The notes beneath the pieces were generated by a model that was not told the origin of the DNA, ran no database searches, and saw only the letters and a list, made by a program, of their open reading frames with translations. DNA of 64,000 bases from Pelagihabitans sp947500445. GTDB lineage: Bacteria > Bacteroidota > Bacteroidia > Flavobacteriales > Flavobacteriaceae. The stretch covers positions 62,001-126,000 of the forward strand of contig NZ_JBNGOP010000002.1 in assembly GCF_050589625.1 (NCBI RefSeq), written 5' to 3'. Below, in pieces: positions 58,283 through 64,000 of this stretch. Numbering within the stretch: the stretch's first letter is position 1; every line of letters begins with the position of its first letter. Position numbers and translations under genes: made by a program.

Positions 58283-61200
58283 ATGAAGTTTAGCCATCTA
58301 TTTATAGACAGACCGATACTTGCCGCCGTCCTCTCCATCATTATCATTTTGGTCGGGGGTCTTGCCTATTTTCAATTGCCCATATCACAATTCCCGGACG
58401 TTGCACCGCCTACCGTAAACGTGCGGGCGGCCTATCCCGGAGCAAGTGCGGAAACGGTTGCGAACAGTATTGCCACGCCCATTGAACAGGAAGTGAACGG
58501 AGTAGAGGGAATGATCTATATGACCTCCCAATCTACCAGTGACGGTGTCATGAGTTTGGACGTCACCTTCGAATTGGGAACGAACCTAGATCAGGCGCAG
58601 GTTTTGGTACAAAACAGGGTTTCACAGGCAGAATCCCGATTGCCTACCCAAGCAAGGCAGTTGGGCATTACCACGCAAAAAAGATCTCCCGACCTCTTAT
58701 TGGTGGTCAACCTATATTCTCCCGACGAAACCTTTGATCAGACCTTTATCGGTAACTATGCGGTGTTGCAACTCCGGGACGAACTGGCACGGTTGAACGG
58801 TGTCGGGGACATATAACTGTTCGGTGCAAGCGCCTACTCCATGCGCATATGGTTGGATCCCGACAAAATTGCCTCCTTGGAAATTACCGCTGGCGAAGTA
58901 TTGGAACGCTTGCGCGGACAAAATGCACAAATTGCGAGCGGCACCTTGAACCAATCCCCAATCGGGGAACAAAACTCCTTTGAACTAAGCATACAGACAC
59001 AGGGGCGGTTACAATCCAGTGAAGAATTTGAAAACATTATTATAAAGTCGGGCGATGACGGCAGTATCGTACAGTTACGGGATATCGGCCGTGTTGAAAT
59101 AGGATCCGAGAGTTATGTGACCCGTGGTATTCTAAATGGGGACAAGGCCGTTGCCATTCCCATATCCCAACGTCCGGGATCTAATGCCGTTGAAACGGCG
59201 GAGAGTATTGTCACTACCATGGAGCGGCTCTCCAAGGATTTTCCTAAAGGCCTCGAATACACCATTTCCTATAATCCCACGGAATTCGTGGAAGAATCCA
59301 TTTCGGCCGTGGTGGACACTATCTTTGAAGCCATTGTACTGGTAATCTTCGTCATTCTGCTCTTTTTACAATCGTGGAGGGCGGCGATCATTCCCATTGT
59401 GGCCATACCCGTATCCTTGGTCGGGACCTTCGGCATCATGCAAGCGGCAGGGTTTTCCTTGAACAACCTTTCGCTGTTCGGTCTGGTACTGGCCATCGGT
59501 ATCGTTGTGGATGACGCCATTGTAGTAGTAGAAAATATGGAACGGAGGTTGGCCGAAGGCATGACCTCTAGGGAAGCGGCCCGAAAAACGATGGACGAAG
59601 TGGGCGGAGCGCTCATAGCCATAGGACTGGTATTGGTGGCCGTTTTTCTTCCAACGACCTTTTTAGGGGGCATTTCCGGACAGTTTTACAAGCAGTTCGG
59701 TCTGACCATAGCGGTGGCGACAATGATCTCGGTTTTTGTTTCCCTTACCCTAAGCCCGGCCCTTGCCACCTTATTGCTAAGGCCTCATGCCCCTTCTAAA
59801 GGTACCTCCCGCTCTTTTTTGGGAAAACTTACCCATAAATTCACCAGTAGTTTCAACAAGGGAATGGACCGAATGTCCGACCGATACGGCTCAAATGTGT
59901 CCGGTCTTGTCCGCAAAGGGGGCATGGTTTTTATCATTTATATCGGCCTGTTGGTTGTAACAGGTTTGGAATTTGGTCGCGTACCTACCGGCTTTATCCC
60001 CGCTCAAGACCAGGGCTATTTTATTACCGTAATACAATTGCCCCCGGGAGCTTCCTTGTCCAGAACGGAGGCAGTGGTGAACGATGCCATCAAAACCATC
60101 AAAAGTATCGATGGTATGAAAGATGCCATCGCCTTTGCCGGTTTTGACGGTGCTACGAGTACCATTTCTTCGAATGCCGCAGCGATTTTTACCACGCTGG
60201 AAGACTTTGACGTACGTAACGAAAAAGGATATGTTTATGAAGACCTGCTCAATGAAGTACGCCAGAAGACCGGAGCGAACGGCGATGCCAATATCATTAC
60301 CATTGTTCCGCCGCCCGTACGCGGTATCGGCAACGGCGGCGGATTTAAAATGATGATCCAGGATAGAAAGAACAATGGTCTGGAAGCGCTATCCAAGGCC
60401 ACCCAGGAATTGGCCATGGCCGCCAATCAAGATCCCGCCCTCGCCAACGTCTTTTCCGTTTTCAACACCGCTACCCCGCAATTGTTCTTGGATATTGATC
60501 GCGTAAAGGCCGAGAAATTGGGCGTTCCCATAACCGAGGTCTTCCGTGCGCTGGAAATCTATCTGGGTTCCGCCTATGTAAACGATTTCAACTATCTGGG
60601 ACGGACCTATCGCGTGACCGCCCAAGCGGACGCCCCGTACCGTTTGACACCCGACGATATCGGACGTATAAAGGTGCGCAATACAAAAGGTGAAATGATG
60701 CCCTTGGGAAGCGTGGTCCGGTTTAAGGATATTGCCGGCCCTGCACGCGTACAACGCTACAATTTGTACGCCGCTACCGGACTCAATGGTGAAGGCGCCC
60801 CGGGAGTTAGCTCCGGTGACGCCCTAGCGGCGATGGAGCGTTTGGCCGAAGAACATTTACCGGACGGTTTCAGCTATGAATGGACGGAGATCGCTTATCA
60901 ACAAAAAAAGGCCGGCGGCACCGCAGGAGTGGCGTTCGGGCTGGCCGTATTGTTTATTTTTCTATTGCTCGCGGGACAATTTGAAAGCTGGTTGATCCCA
61001 TTCTCAATCATTTTGATCGTACCCATGGGGCTTTTGTCCGCATTGTTGGGCCTGGACGCATTGGGCATGGATAACAATATTCTTACGCAGATCGGTATGG
61101 TAGTGCTCATCGGTCTGGCCAGTAAGAACGCCATCCTCATCGTCGAATTTGCCAAACAGCTGGAAGAAGAGGGCATGGCCCTTAAAAAAGCGGCCATAGC

Positions 61201-61459
61201 GGCCGCAAAACTACGATTACGCCCCATACTGATGACGTCTTTTGCCTTCATCTTAGGGGTTGTCCCCTTGGTCATAGCATCGGGCGCGGGAAGTGAAATG
61301 CGCAATGCCTTGGGCACGGCGGTGTTCATTGGAATGCTTGGGGTCACCTTCTTTGGACTCTTTCTCACTCACCTGTTCTATGTGCTCTGTAGAAAGCTAG
61401 GGCTTATCGGTAAAACAGAAAAATTGGCGCCAACCCTTAACCCGGAGAAACATGCATAA
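58283..61459 (+). pseudogene. HAE1-family RND permease (AcrB/MexB-like) with an in-frame TAA
   Basis: Full length would be 1058 codons: MKFSHLFIDRPILAAVLS...; periplasmic and pore regions; DDAIVVVENMERR (TM4, acidic residues); TM10-11 with the GLASKNAILIVEF segment. Codon 178 is TAA (58814-58816), in VGDI-stop-LFGASAY, where AcrB relatives have Gln (VGDVQLFG). The frame is intact on both sides, so one substitution (CAA to TAA) would explain it. A sequencing error, a true nonsense mutation or rare readthrough are all possible. Confidence 0.85.
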
Positions 61460-62957
61460 CACAAGAACGAACCATAGTGTAAAGGGCATGTTTTTGACCG
61501 GCATCGTGTTGATGATCTATTCGTGCGGCATAACCAAACGAAGTTTTCAGGTTTCTTCGGATACCCTTGAGGAACTCCCTATGAATTATCTGGTCGAAAA
61601 GGACAGCTCGGAGCGCTTTGTTGCATCGGAACCGATCATTGCTTGGTGGGAAGCTTTTGAAGATCCTGTTTTGGACACTTTGATAGGCAATGCCCGTCTT
61701 GAAAACTTGGACATTAATGCCGCGATAGCCAATTTCCAGGCATCCAGGGCATTGGTAAAACGTACGAAGTTCGATCGGTTTCCCACCGTCGATGCCAATG
61801 GTTCCTTTTCAAGACAACGTTTGGGACAGAATATTTTTGCTTCGGGCGTTAATCCGACCTTCAGTCAATATGACGGTAGTTTTGATGCCTTTTGGGAAAT
61901 CGATCTTTTTGGAAGGGTCAAAAACCGCATCAAAGGGGCCAAAGGCGCCGAGCAGGCTACCTTGGCCGAAATGCAGCACATCTACCTTTCCATATTTGCG
62001 GAGGTGGCCCGTAATTATATGGAGCTTCGCGGTGTTCAGAACCAGTTGACCATAGCCATGGAAAACCTCCATAGCCAACAGGAAACCTTTGAACTGACCG
62101 AACGTTTGGCCAATGCCGGTACCAGCAATAGCTTGGATGTGTCCCGTGCCAAGGCACAATTGGAGACCACCCGTGCTACCATACCCCCCTTACGGGCGAC
62201 CATAACGGCCATTATCAATCGGTTGAGCGTGCTGACCGGGAAAATTCCCGGCACCTTGGAAACCGATCTGCTCCAACAACGACCACTGCCATCACTGCCC
62301 GTTTCGGTATTGGTAGGCAATTCGGTCGACCTTATCCATAGACGGCCCGACATTATGCGGGCAGAAAGTGAACTGGCGCAGCAAATAGCACGTTACAATA
62401 TCAGCGTGGCGGAACTCTACCCAAAAATCACTTTCGGGGGCACCGTAGGCTTTTCGGCAATCGATTTCAACAGTTTTGGAGACAATGAGTCCTTCACTTG
62501 GGGGCTCGCCCCATCCATAAACTGGGCGGCGTTCAATTTGGGGCGGGTCAAAAAAAACATAGACCAACAAGATGGGCTTACCCTGGCCCTAGTGAATTCC
62601 TATGAAAAAACCGTGTTGCGGGCTTTGGAGGAAATAAACACCGCAATGAGCAACTATACGTTGGAATTGGAAAGACTGTCCATGTTAAAAGAAGCGGCCA
62701 AGGCCAGCGCCGAAGCGGCCAAGTTTGCGGGACAGCGTTACGAAGCCGGATTGGACGATTTTTTGGACTATCTGAACGCGGAACAAACCTTGCTTATCGC
62801 CCAAAATCAATTGGCCATAAGCGAAACACGCTCCGCCACTAACCTCATCGCAATTTACAAAGCATTGGGCGGCGGATGGGAAATCATTTCCGAGGAAGAA
62901 ATAAACACCAAGTATGCTAAAATGAAGGAGAACGATAGTTCAAAAAACAAAAAATGA
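61452..62957 (+). CDS. Outer membrane efflux protein (NodT/OprM-like lipoprotein)
   Basis: A 501-aa outer-membrane factor: lipobox MIYSC (Cys26), WWEAFEDPVLDTLI typical of NodT family members, and two long-helix repeats (YMELRGVQNQLTIAMENL, RRPDIMRAESELAQQIARYN). It overlaps the permease by 8 bp and completes the MexAB-OprM-type pump. Confidence 0.9.
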   Translation: MHNTRTNHSVKGMFLTGIVLMIYSCGITKRSFQVSSDTLEELPMNYLVEKDSSERFVASEPIIAWWEAFEDPVLDTLIGNARLENLDINAAIANFQASRALVKRTKFDRFPTVDANGSFSRQRLGQNIFASGVNPTFSQYDGSFDAFWEIDLFGRVKNRIKGAKGAEQATLAEMQHIYLSIFAEVARNYMELRGVQNQLTIAMENLHSQQETFELTERLANAGTSNSLDVSRAKAQLETTRATIPPLRATITAIINRLSVLTGKIPGTLETDLLQQRPLPSLPVSVLVGNSVDLIHRRPDIMRAESELAQQIARYNISVAELYPKITFGGTVGFSAIDFNSFGDNESFTWGLAPSINWAAFNLGRVKKNIDQQDGLTLALVNSYEKTVLRALEEINTAMSNYTLELERLSMLKEAAKASAEAAKFAGQRYEAGLDDFLDYLNAEQTLLIAQNQLAISETRSATNLIAIYKALGGGWEIISEEEINTKYAKMKENDSSKNKK

Positions 62958-63427
62958 TAACGAACAATGCCGCTAGCCGAGTAGTAAAAATTGTTGGCCA
63001 AGACATGGTACACCCAAAAATCACAGAAAAAAGGACATTGACCATCGTTGAAAATTGCATCAATGCCATAAAACTTCAAAACATGCGTATCTTGGCTTCG
63101 TATCTTGGGAAAGATATACTCTTTATGGTCCATAAAGCCGACCGGAACAAGCTGCTATATGTGGGTATAGAAAAATTCTTTGCCGGTATCGGACAACTCT
63201 GCGGTATCTTGCAAAACGATAGTGCGAACATCGTTTGGGTCATAGAAGACCATAAAGTAGCACAGCTGGTCATCGCTCCATTAAAAGAAGCCCGCAACGC
63301 TATCGCACAGGCAATCGTGTATACCACGGAAAAGGATAAAATTAAAAAAGTAACACTCTTTTATGGCAATACCATACCGAATACGTATCGCACCATAACC
63401 CAAAACTTGAGCATTTATGAAAAATGA
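62954..63427 (+). CDS. Unknown 157-aa protein of the efflux operon
   Basis: Not recognised. It overlaps the outer-membrane factor by 4 bp (ATGA) and the SDR by 11 bp, so it is translationally coupled. Helix-rich N-terminal half (ENCINAIKLQNMRILASYLG) followed by alternating hydrophobic strands (VWVIEDHKVAQLVIAPL) would suit an NTF2-like fold. It may bind the substrate of the pump or of the SDR. Confidence 0.65.
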   Translation: MITNNAASRVVKIVGQDMVHPKITEKRTLTIVENCINAIKLQNMRILASYLGKDILFMVHKADRNKLLYVGIEKFFAGIGQLCGILQNDSANIVWVIEDHKVAQLVIAPLKEARNAIAQAIVYTTEKDKIKKVTLFYGNTIPNTYRTITQNLSIYEK

Positions 63428-64000
63428 AGTTGTATTTATTTTAGGGGGAGGCAGCGGAATGGGATTGGCTACCGCAGCGGTTTTGATCCAAAATGGCTAT
63501 CAGGTAGTGATCTCCGGTAGAACGGAGACAACCTTGGTCAGGGTGTCAAAACGTTTGGGTCCAAATTGCACTTATGCCCTTGTTGACGCTTCGGATGCAG
63601 AACGGCTAAAAAGAACGCTCCTAGGTATCGGTAAAATAGACCATATCATTGTTACGATTTCGGTTAGGGCTAACGCGGGAGGAATACATAACACTTCCGA
63701 AGCGAATGCCAAAAAAGCGTTCCAACGGTTTTGGATAAGCTATAATGTGCTTCACCTTTCTTCAGAAGTATTGCAGAGAAACGGTTCCGTAACCTTAATA
63801 TCGGGAAGTAGTGCAAAAACACCTTTAAAAGGATATGGGGTTTGGGGAAGTTTACATGGCAGCTTGAACGCCCTGGTAAAGCAAGCGGCCATCGATCTTG
63901 CGCCGATAAGGATAAATGCAATTTCCCCTGGCGGGATAGGCATGAATCCCGATAGACAACTGACCGAACATAACGGTACGACCGAAAATGTAGCCCAAAT
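63417..64000 (+). CDS. SDR-like protein, truncated by the window edge
   Basis: Reading from ATG 63417 gives 194 codons without a stop: GGGSGMGLATA (Rossmann TGxxxGxG-like), LVDASD, SGSSA with the catalytic Ser, and LAPIRINAISPGG near the visible end. The YxxxK catalytic pair is not in its usual place (GYGVWGSLHGSL), so this may belong to the SDR clade lacking canonical Tyr/Lys. The C-terminus is beyond 64000. Confidence 0.82.
   Translation, partial: MKNEVVFILGGGSGMGLATAAVLIQNGYQVVISGRTETTLVRVSKRLGPNCTYALVDASDAERLKRTLLGIGKIDHIIVTISVRANAGGIHNTSEANAKKAFQRFWISYNVLHLSSEVLQRNGSVTLISGSSAKTPLKGYGVWGSLHGSLNALVKQAAIDLAPIRINAISPGGIGMNPDRQLTEHNGTTENVAQ

Noticed and set aside
1..64000. CRISPR array
   Set aside because: No regularly spaced direct repeats were seen; the only tandem repeat is the 104-bp unit at 39.8 kb.

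Overview
The window comes from a marine-type Flavobacteriia (Bacteroidota) genome. The evidence is Bacteroidetes-type Tra conjugation proteins (TraE/F/G/I/J/K/M/N order), BfmA- and DUF5712-like mobilisation proteins, HYC_CC_PP, GDCC-type, DUF6660 and DUF6876 small proteins, -7 promoter boxes of the TAnnTTTG type, and poor Shine-Dalgarno sites. A run of 99 Ns (40005-40103) marks an assembly gap.

Layout. (1) 1-4063, minus strand: a defence-like island with a PD-(D/E)XK-like protein, a QatB-like protein, a QatC/QueC-like protein, a 200-aa RecB/Cas4-like protein and the first 175 codons of a SIR2-like protein. (2) 4290-4880: a minimal tyrosine recombinase beside a 12-6-12 inverted repeat. (3) 5048-13041: an amidase and a T4SS operon of an integrative conjugative element. 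(4) 13096-15621: a helicase-nuclease fusion wedged between the tra and mob modules. (5) 15733-20670: coupling protein, relaxase, accessory mobilisation protein, candidate oriT, then RadC, DUF6876 and SSB genes, preceded by a giant imperfect palindrome (20794-21065). (6) 21350-36481: copper and heavy-metal cargo (CusB, DUF305, CopA, an acetolactate-decarboxylase-like lipoprotein, CusC/CusA, HYC_CC_PP; divergent ArsR-MerTP-GDCC; a second P-type ATPase with DUF3703). (7) 36538-39524: DUF6660, TonB receptor and Fur-family regulator, apparently one operon. (8) 39.8-40.1 kb: 104-bp tandem repeats with the gap. (9) 40.6-56.6 kb: more GC-rich, chromosome-like stress and redox genes (ArsR/SRPBCC pair, ZIP, nitroreductase, DUF2911, a frameshifted alcohol dehydrogenase, two Crp/peroxiredoxin-like pairs in mirror order, DoxX, SDR, a three-GAF sigma54 activator). 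(10) 57.1-64 kb: a tripartite RND efflux operon whose permease carries one in-frame TAA, followed by an unknown gene and a truncated SDR.

How it works together. Sections 2-6 read as an ICE: recombinase for integration, T4SS and Mob proteins for transfer, SSB/RadC as establishment functions, metal resistance and defence as cargo. The metal section has two visible regulatory circuits: an ArsR operator overlapping its own promoter, and a TGCAA-N5-TTGCA motif both upstream of the Fur-containing operon and upstream of the DUF3703/P-type ATPase operon.

Best leads for something undescribed: the QatB/QatC-like core without a visible QatA ATPase or TatD nuclease and flanked by two different candidate nucleases; the giant palindrome and long leader before ssb; the helicase-nuclease fusion; and the paired palindromic elements plus twin FNR-like boxes at 41-43 kb and 49 kb. 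All functions are read from sequence motifs and family knowledge; no searches were run.
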